Positions 55,537-63,891 of a DNA stretch of 64,000 nt are shown here, one piece after another. How positions within the stretch are numbered: position 1 is the first letter of the stretch; every line of letters starts with the position of its first letter. Made by a program: the position numbers and the translations under genes. Below the pieces are notes generated by a model, which was not told the origin of the DNA, searched no databases, and saw only the letters and a list, made by a program, of their open reading frames with translations. Source of the DNA: Gimesia sp. (lineage in GTDB: Bacteria; Planctomycetota; Planctomycetia; Planctomycetales; Planctomycetaceae); assembly GCF_040219335.1 (NCBI RefSeq), contig NZ_JAVJSQ010000012.1, positions 167,635-231,634 on the forward strand. Direction: 5' to 3'.

Positions 55537-56952
55537 ATGACATCTGACAGAAACAAAAAAATCGCTGCTGACTGCTGGAGACGTGGAAACGAGGCCCTGT
55601 CCAAAGAGAACTGGGATTACTCGATTGAGATGTTCACGACCGCCGTCAAACTGGAGCCCGCAGCGCTGCTCTACCGCCAGACCAAACGGGGCGCAGAACG
55701 AAAGAAGTACGGCGATAATCAGAGCGGTTCCAAGATGGGCGTCTTGAAGCTCGCCAGTATCAAAACCAAAATCAAGAATGCCCGGAGGAAGAAGGACTGG
55801 GCTGGCGTGGATCAGCTCGCCGAAGAAGGGCTCTCTCTGAATCCCTGGGACGCCGTCCTGAATGCGGAAATGGCCACCGCCTGCCAGAACCTCGGTTATG
55901 ATGATGCTGCGATTTTTGGCTTCAAGGTGGCGATCGAAAACGATAAAACCAACAAGGCGTATTTCCGCGAACTGGGAGACCTGCTCGAGGAAAAGGGAGA
56001 GTACAAACAGGCCCGCGAGTGCTGGGAAATGGTGCTCAAGCTGGATAACATGGACGGCGATGCCCGTTCCAAGGTGACCGCCCTGATGGCGACCGAAACC
56101 CGCGTGCGTGGCGGATACGATGGAGCCGACAAGTCTTCGTCTGTCAAACGTCAGTCTGCCTACGACGAAGGGCGTGCTTCCCGCGAACAGCGCCACCAGG
56201 CCCAGCGGGGTAATACCGCTGATGGTCCCGGCCAGTCTGTCGAAGCGGATCTGCAGCGCGCCATTCGCAAAGAGCCTGAAAACAAAGACCATTACCTCAA
56301 ACTGGGTGATTATTACAAACGCGAAGGCAAGCTGGCAGAGTCCCGGGAAAGCTATGTGAAGGCATACGAACTCTCCGGCAAAGATGCGAACATCGGCGAG
56401 CAGGTCGAAGACATCGACATCGAGATGCTCAAAGAAAAACTCACCGTCGCCCGGGATCTCTTCAACCAGGATCGGGAAAACCCCGAAGCGAAAAAAGAGG
56501 TCACCCTGCTCAGCAAAGCGCTGATCAAGAAAGAGATCGAAGTTCTCACCAAACGTGTGGAACGCTATCCCGCCGACATGCGGTACAAGTACGAACTCGC
56601 GCAACGCTTCATCCGCCTCAAAAAATGGTCCTCCGCAATTCCCCTGCTGCAGCAGTCCGTCAAAGACACCCGCATCAGTTCCGATGCCCTGGTCTCTCTC
56701 GGCAAGTGCTTCTTTGCAGACGGGAAAAAGGAACTCGCCAAGCGGCAGTTCGAAAAGGCCCTTCCCAAGCTGTCGCCGGATGAAAAGGAAGACACCTTCA
56801 AGGAAGCCCACTACCTTTTGGGACGCCTCTATGAGGATGCAGATCAGAAATCCCAGGCGGCCGATCACTACAGCGAAATTCTGGCCGTCGATTACGACTA
56901 CCGGGACACTCGCCAGCGTCTGGAAGACATGGAAGGCGGAGTAGAGGCCTGA
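55537..56952 (+). CDS. TPR-repeat protein
   Basis: A 471-residue cytoplasmic protein from ATG 55537, which has GGAAGAG upstream; the open frame extends 24 codons further but without a good start. Tetratricopeptide-like repeats are spread over the whole length (RRGNEALSKENWDYSIEMFTTAVKLEP; LNAEMATACQNLGYDDAAIFGFKVA; HYLKLGDYYKREGKLAESRESYVKAY; LVSLGKCFFADGKKELAKRQFEKAL). A Ser/Arg/Gln-rich linker interrupts at about 190-240. TPR scaffolds hold partners; which partner is not shown by position. The codons are strongly biased to C-ending ones, giving a long antisense open frame. Confidence 0.9.
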   Translation: MTSDRNKKIAADCWRRGNEALSKENWDYSIEMFTTAVKLEPAALLYRQTKRGAERKKYGDNQSGSKMGVLKLASIKTKIKNARRKKDWAGVDQLAEEGLSLNPWDAVLNAEMATACQNLGYDDAAIFGFKVAIENDKTNKAYFRELGDLLEEKGEYKQARECWEMVLKLDNMDGDARSKVTALMATETRVRGGYDGADKSSSVKRQSAYDEGRASREQRHQAQRGNTADGPGQSVEADLQRAIRKEPENKDHYLKLGDYYKREGKLAESRESYVKAYELSGKDANIGEQVEDIDIEMLKEKLTVARDLFNQDRENPEAKKEVTLLSKALIKKEIEVLTKRVERYPADMRYKYELAQRFIRLKKWSSAIPLLQQSVKDTRISSDALVSLGKCFFADGKKELAKRQFEKALPKLSPDEKEDTFKEAHYLLGRLYEDADQKSQAADHYSEILAVDYDYRDTRQRLEDMEGGVEA

Positions 56953-57159
56953 TTTCTCCGCTCTCAGCAGGGGAAAATAGCCGGTTTCTCTCCAGAATTC
57001 CTGAAAAAACCTCATATTTGCGTCTCGGGATGGTTGGAATAACCGTCGACAGATTGTTACACTTCTCAATCTGCCTGAGATATCTTGTGGCGACCGTCTT
57101 GAAATGCGGTTGCTGGTATGAACAGTAAATAGTTACTCAGAAAATACTTAAGTCGAAAA

Positions 57160-57429
57160 ATGCCAAACACGAAAAGTGCCAAAAGAGCGTTGCGGAAAAG
57201 TGAAGTTCGTCGTGTCCGTAACCGTGCGACCCGTTCTGAATTACGATCTGCCATCAAAAATGCCCGTGCTGCGATCACCGGTGACGATGCACAGGCTGCC
57301 ACCAAAGCATTACAGCTGGCCAGCAAACAGATCGATCAGGCTGCTGCCAAAGGCATCATCCACAAAAACGCCGCTGCCCGGACCAAATCACGTCTGGCAA
57401 AGAGCGCCAATCAGAAAACAGCTGAGTAG
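57160..57429 (+). CDS. rpsT: 30S ribosomal protein S20
   Basis: An 89-residue S20 with the family start [22 protein letters not shown] and the basic helices [15 protein letters not shown] and [18 protein letters not shown]. It binds 16S rRNA early in small-subunit assembly. The short length and Lys/Arg/Ala-rich composition match the family. It is monocistronic and followed by a hairpin terminator. Confidence 0.97.
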   Translation: MPNTKSAKRALRKSEVRRVRNRATRSELRSAIKNARAAITGDDAQAATKALQLASKQIDQAAAKGIIHKNAAARTKSRLAKSANQKTAE

Positions 57430-57467
57430 TCTCGCTCAACCAGCTGATCTGAAACCGAATAAACCAG

Positions 57468-57499
57468 CCCCGCACAGGTCCTCTGCGCGGGGTTTTGTT
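57468..57499 (+). terminator. Rho-independent terminator of rpsT
   Basis: CCCCGC at 57468-57473 pairs with GCGGGG at 57487-57492, with a partly paired inner CAG/CTG, and is followed by TTTTGTTTTT. It lies 39 bases after the rpsT stop. Confidence 0.85.
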
Positions 57500-57519
57500 T
57501 TTGGAACCGCCTCCACACC

Positions 57520-58329
57520 TCACCAGTGCATCACAAAACCTCCGTCCACGTTGATGGTCTGACCCGTCACCTGCGCGGCGCGAGCCGAACTGAGAAACAC
57601 AATCATATCCGCAATGTCCCGAGTCGTCTGCCACCGCTGCAGGGGAACCAGCTGACGGATTTTATCCCCCGCCCAGTCCTCGTAGCTCCGTTTCTGATCC
57701 TCTGGTTGACGATCATTCCACGCCTGCCACACCGATTGATTCAACGGCGTCTGTACCATCCCCGGACAGACGGAATTCACGCGAATTCCCCCCGCAGCAA
57801 GGTCTTTGGCCAGGCACTGGGCGAAGTTGATATTCGCCGCTTTCGACGCACTGTAAGGCGGGTCGGTCTGTGAGCCGATCTGCCCGGCAATCGAACTCAC
57901 AAACACCATGCTCCCCACGTCCGACTCCTGCATCACAGGCGTCACCGCATGCGCCACATTCACCATGCCCTGCATGTTGACTTCAAACACGCGCGGCCAG
58001 TCAGCCGGTGTGAGATTCGTAAACGGGAACCCGAATTTACCCGACCCGATCGCAGCCGCATGCACCAGGTGTGCGAACGACTTCACCTCCGCCACCGTCT
58101 GTCGGGTCACATCCTGTAACGCTTCAAAATCGGTGATATCGACTTGAAATCCATGCACTGGCTGCCCGGTTTCTGAAGCGAGCTGTTCCGCCACCGCCGT
58201 TACCTGGTCTGACTGATCCCAGAGGACGGGCAGGGCACCTTCCTCGGCAAAGGTCCGTGCGGTCGCCAGTCCAATTCCGCTGGCACCTCCGGTGATGATA
58301 ATGGGGACGTTCTGTAATTTGAGATCCAT
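57520..58329 (-). CDS. Short-chain dehydrogenase/reductase (SDR)
   Basis: A 269-residue classical SDR from ATG 58329; the frame stays open to 59136 but the added sequence is antisense to the next gene and lacks similarity. The NAD(P)-binding motif is TGGASGIG at about 12-19. The active site comprises Ser in VFVSSIAGQ and YSASKAA (Tyr-x-x-x-Lys), followed by GIRVNSVCPGMVQTPL and the C-terminal TGQTINVDGGFVMHW. It oxidises or reduces a hydroxyl/keto group of unknown substrate; 3-hydroxyacyl or sugar derivatives are possible. It is divergent from the TIM-barrel epimerase gene. Confidence 0.93.
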   Translation of the reverse strand: MDLKLQNVPIIITGGASGIGLATARTFAEEGALPVLWDQSDQVTAVAEQLASETGQPVHGFQVDITDFEALQDVTRQTVAEVKSFAHLVHAAAIGSGKFGFPFTNLTPADWPRVFEVNMQGMVNVAHAVTPVMQESDVGSMVFVSSIAGQIGSQTDPPYSASKAANINFAQCLAKDLAAGGIRVNSVCPGMVQTPLNQSVWQAWNDRQPEDQKRSYEDWAGDKIRQLVPLQRWQTTRDIADMIVFLSSARAAQVTGQTINVDGGFVMHW

Positions 58330-58473
58330 AAGCTGCCGATCCTGCAGAGAGGTGAGGTGAGTCCAGTAACTGTTCCGCCCATTCTGATCGATGCCTTTTC
58401 TCCCTGCAAGCGGACTGTTATCTTGAAAGAAACGAAACACGACACCCGGAACCGCAGCTGCAAAGGAACCTCT

Positions 58474-59295
58474 ATGAAACTGGGGATGATCAACTCCGCC
58501 TGGGCTCAGGCCGGTCGTGATACCGCCTGGGGATTGCACAAAACGAAAGAGATCGGCTTTGACAGCGTGGATATCTTCATCGATCCGCAGGATGTCGACA
58601 TCCGCGAGCGGAGACTGGTCAAGGATACCTGTGACCAGCTCGACCTGCCCATCATGTCCGTCTGTTGCGTCGCGGTCGGCCTGATCGATTTCAATCCCAG
58701 TGTGCAGCGGTTCCATCTCCAGCGCGTCAGGGATTACCTCGATCTCTGTTACGAGTACGAGGCCCGTAACCTGTTGCTGGTCCTCGGGGAATACATCTGG
58801 AACCGCGAAGTCATTCCCCCCGCAGAACAGTGGCAGACCGCGGTGGAGAATTGTCGCAGGCTCGCCGAATACGCGGCCAATCTGGGGCTGGAAATCGCCT
58901 TGGAACTCGAACCGTTCCCCCTCTCGCTGCTCAACGACGTCGATTCCATGGTCCGCTTCGTCGATGAAGTCGATCATCCCGCGCTCAAGGCCAATATCGA
59001 TGTCTCGCACCTCCTGCTCGCCGGCGTCGAACCACCCGAACTGCAGAAGCTGCAGGGCAAGGCCATTCATGTCCACATTTCGGACTGCGACGGTAAAGTA
59101 CACGGCGATCTGCCTCCCGGACGCGGCGTTGTTCACTTCGAACCCTACCTGGCTGAGATTAAAAAATTGAACATCGACGGGGCCATTTCACTCGAGCTCG
59201 AGTACTCCCCCGAACCCGACAAAATTGAGGAATGGGTCCGCGAAGCATACGAATCCACTGATTCCCTCATGAAACAGGCCGGTTTGCGTGGTTGA
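58474..59295 (+). CDS. Sugar phosphate isomerase/epimerase (TIM barrel)
   Basis: A 273-residue xylose-isomerase-like TIM barrel, cytoplasmic (no signal peptide). ATG 58474 follows AAAGGAA; the longer frame upstream is unlikely. Metal-binding positions are visible: Glu in LEIALELEPFPL, Asp/His in LKANIDVSHLLLAG, His in AIHVHISDCDG and Glu in AISLELEYSP. Members interconvert ketoses such as tagatose, psicose or erythrulose and inosose-type cyclitols. The exact substrate is unknown. The neighbouring SDR may act in the same pathway. Confidence 0.9.
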   Translation: MKLGMINSAWAQAGRDTAWGLHKTKEIGFDSVDIFIDPQDVDIRERRLVKDTCDQLDLPIMSVCCVAVGLIDFNPSVQRFHLQRVRDYLDLCYEYEARNLLLVLGEYIWNREVIPPAEQWQTAVENCRRLAEYAANLGLEIALELEPFPLSLLNDVDSMVRFVDEVDHPALKANIDVSHLLLAGVEPPELQKLQGKAIHVHISDCDGKVHGDLPPGRGVVHFEPYLAEIKKLNIDGAISLELEYSPEPDKIEEWVREAYESTDSLMKQAGLRG

Positions 59296-59467
59296 AATCG
59301 ACTTAAACCGGCGGAAATTGCCGTGAAACGAGAGAGTTTTTTGATTTCCATGAATCCCCCTGTCTGTTGCTTGAAGTTTTGACGGCGTTTCCCTAATTTC
59401 GCTGCTGGAGACGCCCACTGGCTGGCGTTAATTTCGGAACTTTTTACAAATATTGAGAATTCAAACA

Positions 59468-60727
<1,260 letters not shown>

Positions 60728-60758
60728 GTGATCCCGGTTTAACCGAGAACCAGCTACC

Positions 60759-60790
60759 GGCAGACAGGCCTCGACCTGTCTGCCTTTTTT
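60759..60790 (+). terminator. Rho-independent terminator of sat
   Basis: GGCAGACAGG at 60759-60768 pairs perfectly with CCTGTCTGCC at 60775-60784 around a six-base loop and is followed by TTTTTT. It is a very strong terminator 31 bases after the sat stop. Confidence 0.92.
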
Positions 60791-61087
60791 CATGCGCACA
60801 ACACGCTGCGCTCGTCTCACTCCTGGTTGTTCCTTCATAAACAGATCTCACTTTCCTGTACGCACCACTGCGCAGATCCTGAGTGGGACTGCTCAAATTG
60901 AACTTGAACCGCCCCCGCCGATCCGTATCCTGTTTCGAACGTGGCTCGCGCGCGAGGCAGGTCATCGTGCACCGGAACAGGACGCACCACTGACTCAGAT
61001 TCACCTGAATCACGGACGTTTTTCACCGGCCTTTCAGTAGAACAGTTTGAACTGGTTCGCAAAGTTCTCCCCCCGATGTTCAGGGCA

Positions 61088-61171
61088 GACCAGGACAGAT
61101 TCCGGTCAGACAAGGACAAAATCCGGGACACACCAGGACAAAATCCGGCCACATCGGGACAAAATTCTGTC
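61088..61171. repeat. Four tandem copies of a 21-bp unit
   Basis: Units lie at 61088-61108, 61109-61129, 61130-61150 and 61151-61171. All share the core GGACA(A/G)A(A/T)T; the two central copies both contain AGGACAAAATCCGG. The unit length is a multiple of three, so in the overlapping open frame it would encode a seven-residue repeat (DQDRFRS, DKDKIRD, TPGQNPA, TSGQNSV). Confidence 0.75.
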
Positions 61172-61286
61172 TTGACCCCCAGCTGCCCTTCAACAAAATC
61201 AGAACAACACGAGCCATCTGTTCGGTCTCCCTGCATGCCACCTTGTCTGAAGAAACCAGTAAACCAGAGTAATACATCGAACCCAA

Positions 61287-61311
61287 ATCCTCCTGAGCGG
61301 CAAGGCGCTAG
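61287..61311. repeat. Repeat module 1, copy A
   Basis: A 25-base sequence identical to 63858-63882, containing CTGAGCGGCAAGGCGCTAG. In this copy it continues into GCCGCC so that GCGGC and GCCGC form a hairpin stem. Such GC-rich dyads between genes look like REP/extragenic elements. Confidence 0.8.
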
Positions 61312-61373
61312 CCGCCGGTAATCAGTGAGATCATCAATCCACATACCGATGACAAACGCTATTCCGCTCAACT

Positions 61374-61435
61374 CAAATCAGACGCAGGGCCTTAGCCCAG
61401 TCTGAAACAAACAATCCACAACCAGCCTGCCAACC
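61374..61435. repeat. Repeat module 2, copy A
   Basis: 62 bases matching 62623-62684 at 55 of 62 positions without gaps. A GGGC(C/T)TTAGCCC dyad lies near its start and ACCAGCCTGCCAACC at its end. Confidence 0.85.
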
Positions 61436-61509
61436 GGATTTCGTAAGAAACCGGCTGCCACAGTTGGCTTGCCCAACTGTGCCGTGTTCTGAAAAAATCC
61501 CCCACAACC

Positions 61510-61553
61510 GGGTAAGCCCGAATAAAATTCGGGCCGAGCGCAGCGAACAGGAA
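61510..61553. repeat. Repeat module 3, copy A
   Basis: Contains a perfect hairpin CCCGAAT-AAA-ATTCGGG (61517-61533) followed by CCGAGCGCAGCGAACAGGAA. Copy B (62878-62921) keeps the hairpin with changed loop bases and shares the flank with two differences. Confidence 0.82.
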
Positions 61554-61597
61554 ACCGTCAGAGCAACAGATCAATTCAGAACCAGGGAACCAACCGT

Positions 61598-61632
61598 GAA
61601 AACCAGGGTGCGGACCCAAGTGTCCGCCCGCC
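61598..61632. repeat. Repeat module 4, copy A
   Basis: 35 bases matching 62688-62722 at 31 positions. The stem GCGGAC (61610-61615) / GTCCGC (61622-61627) is perfect here. A third, more diverged copy lies at 62944-62969. Confidence 0.82.
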
Positions 61633-61702
61633 GGGTGACATTGAATCCCGCACCGCCTCCACCGGAACCACAACCAAACCCATCATTTTAAGGAATGCCC
61701 CT

Positions 61703-61733
61703 CACACCCCTAGCTGAAAATCGTTAAGCTGAA
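61703..61733. repeat. Repeat module 5 upstream of the ankyrin gene
   Basis: Holds the core TAGCTGAAAATCG (61711-61723), also found at 63071-63083 upstream of the LRR gene, with similar flanks (CAC.CCC before, AAG.TGAA-like after). It lies 71 bases before the ankyrin start. Confidence 0.7.
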
Positions 61734-61803
61734 TCAATAATCAGCATCGGGCACAGAATCCAGGACCAGCAATTGCGATCACATTCAACGTGGAAAGTAC
61801 AAC

Positions 61804-62439
61804 ATGCGTTTGACATTATTTCTGTCAGCAGAATTTTGTGATGAATCAGAATCACACATCACACTTCAGCCAGAGATGAACCAACTGGAAGTGACCCGGG
61901 AACGACTGGCCGATTATCTAGAGAGTGAGATTGCCGACCAGGGAGTCACCGGAGGAGTGATCCGAGTCTGGGTTGAGGAGGATAGAGGCGGTCTGGCAGT
62001 CACATATACGGTTCCTGAAGAAACCAGCGAGGAACTGGTCGAAGACATAAAAGAATTTACCCTGGCTCAGTTTGAAGATGGTGCGGGCGAGGGCGGTTTT
62101 GAAATTGAGTTCGCGGGACAACAGATCTTGGTCACAGCCGATCTGGACACCATCGTTCAATATGAATTGCTTGATGACAGAAAAAAAGTCCGCCGTCCGT
62201 CACGAATCGCAATCGCAGCCCGTGAGGGAGAACTGGCCACTCTCAGCGAGTTGCTCAAATCGGGAGCCGACGAGATCAATTCGTTGCACCAGGGGTTCTC
62301 GGCACTGCATCTGGCAATTATCTACGGTCAGTTCGAAGCCATCAGCCTTTTAATTTCTTACGGCGCAGATCTGAGTCAGACTGATATCGATGATACGCCC
62401 CCCCCTGGAGTTGTGCGCGTTATCAAATGGATTAGATGA
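61804..62439 (+). CDS. Ankyrin-repeat protein, frameshifted (5' part)
   Basis: A 211-residue open frame from ATG 61804 with GGAAAG upstream. Residues 1-125 are an acidic domain I do not recognise (EMNQLEVTRERLADYLESEI; EETSEELVEDIKEF). From about 135 ankyrin repeats start: RIAIAAREGELATLSELLKSGAD, then GFSALHLAIIYGQFEAISLLISYGADLSQTD. The third repeat breaks at a run of eight C (62398-62405), after which translation reads PPPGVVRVIKWIR and stops. In the next frame the ankyrin repeat continues without loss, so one extra C explains the break. This may be a pseudogene, a sequencing error or a slippage-controlled gene. It sits behind a repeat-module leader. Confidence 0.72.
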   Translation: MRLTLFLSAEFCDESESHITLQPEMNQLEVTRERLADYLESEIADQGVTGGVIRVWVEEDRGGLAVTYTVPEETSEELVEDIKEFTLAQFEDGAGEGGFEIEFAGQQILVTADLDTIVQYELLDDRKKVRRPSRIAIAAREGELATLSELLKSGADEINSLHQGFSALHLAIIYGQFEAISLLISYGADLSQTDIDDTPPPGVVRVIKWIR

Positions 62440-62596
62440 CGACCAGAGTTATGAAATCGCGAAGCTGCTTCTCCAGAAAGGGGCAGATCCCCGGCATGTC
62501 TGCAATGATGGAGAAACGGCCGAAACTTACGCCATCTGCAGGCACAAAACCAAAACCGCCGAACTGCTTGCACAGCAGAATGAAAACCGTATCTAA
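62399..62596 (+). pseudogene. Out-of-frame 3' continuation of the ankyrin gene
   Basis: Reading in the shifted frame gives PPLELCALSNGLDDDQSYEIAKLLLQKGAD and then DGETAETYA, which complete the third ankyrin repeat and begin a fourth, and ends at the stop at 62594-62596. With seven C in place of eight, the join DDTPPLELCALSNG fits the D-T-P-L-x-x-A ankyrin pattern. The restored protein would be about 263 residues. Confidence 0.75.
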
Positions 62597-62622
62597 TGTT
62601 TCACGACAACAGCAGGCAAAAC

Positions 62623-62684
62623 CAAATCAGCCGCAGGGGCTTAGCCCCGGTTGAAACAATCAATCCAGAACCAGCCTGCCAACC
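62623..62684. repeat. Repeat module 2, copy B
   Basis: Matches 61374-61435 at 55 of 62 positions. Its dyad GGGGCTTAGCCCC is perfect. It begins only 27 bases after the end of the ankyrin frame. Confidence 0.85.
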
Positions 62685-62687
62685 TCT

Positions 62688-62722
62688 GAAAACCGGGGTG
62701 CGGCCCCACGTATCCGCCCGCC
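62688..62722. repeat. Repeat module 4, copy B1
   Basis: Matches 61598-61632 at 31 of 35 positions; the stem is shortened to GCGG/CCGC. It follows module 2 directly. Confidence 0.8.
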
Positions 62723-62877
62723 AGATCCTTCATTCCCGATTATGTCTTCCATCACGAGCACGTTTCCGCTAAAATCACCCCTGCAAGCAGGCCTGCGTGT
62801 CTGCCAGGTGCCATTTGATCCCCTCCTGCTCTCATTGGCACCTGACTGAAAATCCCGCTGACGTCGGTTGCTACAAC

Positions 62878-62921
62878 CGATAGGCCCAAATGCATTTCGG
62901 GCCGGGCGCAGCGAGCAGGAA
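62878..62921. repeat. Repeat module 3, copy B
   Basis: Hairpin CCCAAATGCATTTCGGG (62885-62901) followed by CCGGGCGCAGCGAGCAGGAA, corresponding to 61510-61553. Confidence 0.8.
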
Positions 62922-62943
62922 TCATCCCAGATCGAACTATTGT

Positions 62944-62969
62944 GTGCGGGCTCCCATGTCCCCGCCTGG
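62944..62969. repeat. Repeat module 4, diverged copy B2
   Basis: GTGCGGG followed by CTCCCATGTCCCCGCC, in the same position relative to module 3 as copy A. The stem is GCGGG/CCCGC. Confidence 0.65.
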
Positions 62970-63062
62970 TGATACTGATTCTGAATCAGCCCCCCCAATG
63001 TTCTCTGTCAGGGCTGCTGCTGATCCCGTCAACCCGACGGTCGATGTTAAGCAAAAGTAACG

Positions 63063-63093
63063 CACGCCCGTAGCTGAAAATCGCGAAGTGGAA
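63063..63093. repeat. Repeat module 5 upstream of the LRR gene
   Basis: TAGCTGAAAATCG at 63071-63083 with flanks like those at 61703-61733. It lies 117 bases before the LRR start. Confidence 0.7.
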
Positions 63094-63209
63094 CGGATCT
63101 GAACCTCACAAAGAGAACCAAAGAATCCGGATCCCGCTCCCTTCAACTCGACAAAACAGAAATTCATCAATCTCAACATTTGAAATCCATGTTCAGGAAA
63201 GGAATTGGT

Positions 63210-63812
63210 ATGGAAGAATTAATTTCGTTCGTCGAAAGTAAGGGCGGACGCATTATGCAAAACGAACAGGGCGAAAATGACTGGGTAGATCTGACGGACC
63301 AAAAGGTAGATGACCAGGATCTGGACATCTTTATGCAATCAGGTGCCTCTCAAATTACGTATTTATTTCTCAGCGGCACGCAAGTGACAGATGAAGGGCT
63401 TGCAAAATTAACGTACCTGCGGCGACTGGAGGACCTTGACTTGGGGTGCACAAAAATTGCCGGGATCGGATTCGCCAATGTCAAGTTCTCATCACTCAAG
63501 AAACTCTCATTATATGAATGTGATATGCTGACAGTGGATGGTTTCAAAGAGATCGTCAACTGCCAAAAACTTGAAAAACTGGATTTGATTGAAAGCAACA
63601 TCGACGATCAATTTCTGCAGGAAATAGCCAAACTCCCCAGGCTAAAAACTCTGTGGGCTGATTACACCAGACTGACAAACGCAGGTCTGCCATATTTGAA
63701 CGGCATGACTCAGTTGAAATCGCTCAGTACCAGGGGCACTACAATCACACGCGAGGGCATGCTGCAACTCTGGAAACATCTCCCCGATCTCAACAAGGGA
63801 TTGACGATGTGA
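63210..63812 (+). CDS. Leucine-rich-repeat protein
   Basis: A 200-residue protein without signal peptide. ATG 63210 was chosen because AGGAAAGGAA lies about six bases upstream; ATG 63189 would add seven residues. The first 50 residues are charged (MEELISFVESKGGRIMQ). From about 50 onward come six or seven LRR units of about 24 residues (YLFLSGTQVTDEGLAKLTYL; LEDLDLGCTKIAGIGF; LKKLSLYECDMLTVDGF; LEKLDLIESNIDDQFL; LKTLWADYTRLTNAGLPYL; LKSLSTRGTTITREGML). This is the same repeat type as the lipoprotein at 21.6 kb but shorter and cytoplasmic. It is preceded by the same repeat-module leader as the ankyrin gene. Confidence 0.82.
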   Translation: MEELISFVESKGGRIMQNEQGENDWVDLTDQKVDDQDLDIFMQSGASQITYLFLSGTQVTDEGLAKLTYLRRLEDLDLGCTKIAGIGFANVKFSSLKKLSLYECDMLTVDGFKEIVNCQKLEKLDLIESNIDDQFLQEIAKLPRLKTLWADYTRLTNAGLPYLNGMTQLKSLSTRGTTITREGMLQLWKHLPDLNKGLTM

Positions 63813-63857
63813 TGATTGATTGGATGCTTCCAAAACGTGATTTGCAATCGACCCCGT

Positions 63858-63882
63858 ATCCTCCTGAGCGGCAAGGCGCTAG
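63858..63882. repeat. Repeat module 1, copy B
   Basis: Identical over 25 bases to 61287-61311, placed 45 bases after the LRR gene. The dyad partner GCCGCC of copy A is missing. Confidence 0.8.
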
Positions 63883-63891
63883 TAACTCCGA

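Larger units (their letters stand above)
60791..61803. other. Gene-poor intergenic region rich in short repeats
   Basis: About 1 kb between sat and the ankyrin gene without a convincing gene. It contains a 21-bp tandem repeat (61088-61171) and hairpin repeat modules (61287-61733) that recur after the ankyrin gene. A 126-codon plus-strand open frame (60941-61321) covers the tandem repeat; its segment TGLSVEQFELVRKVLPPMF faintly recalls the N-terminus of some transposases. It may be a gene remnant, and I do not call it a gene. Confidence 0.6.
62597..63209. other. Repeat-filled leader between the ankyrin and LRR genes
   Basis: About 610 bases without a gene. They contain modules 2, 4, 3, 4 and 5 in that order, the last ending 117 bases before the LRR start. 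No open frame with a plausible ribosome-binding site is present. Confidence 0.7.

Noticed and set aside
55462..57069. 535-codon open frame on the minus strand
   Set aside because: It lies antisense to the TPR gene, whose repeats are clear; biased C-ending codons keep the opposite frame free of stops. The translated product is hydrophobic and resembles nothing.
58330..59136. N-terminal extension of the SDR open frame
   Set aside because: The SDR starts cleanly at ATG 58329; the upstream part is antisense to the TIM-barrel epimerase gene, which has metal-site motifs.
61287..63882. CRISPR array
   Set aside because: The repeats differ in sequence and length, are irregularly spaced and are interrupted by genes; no spacer-sized uniform units are seen.
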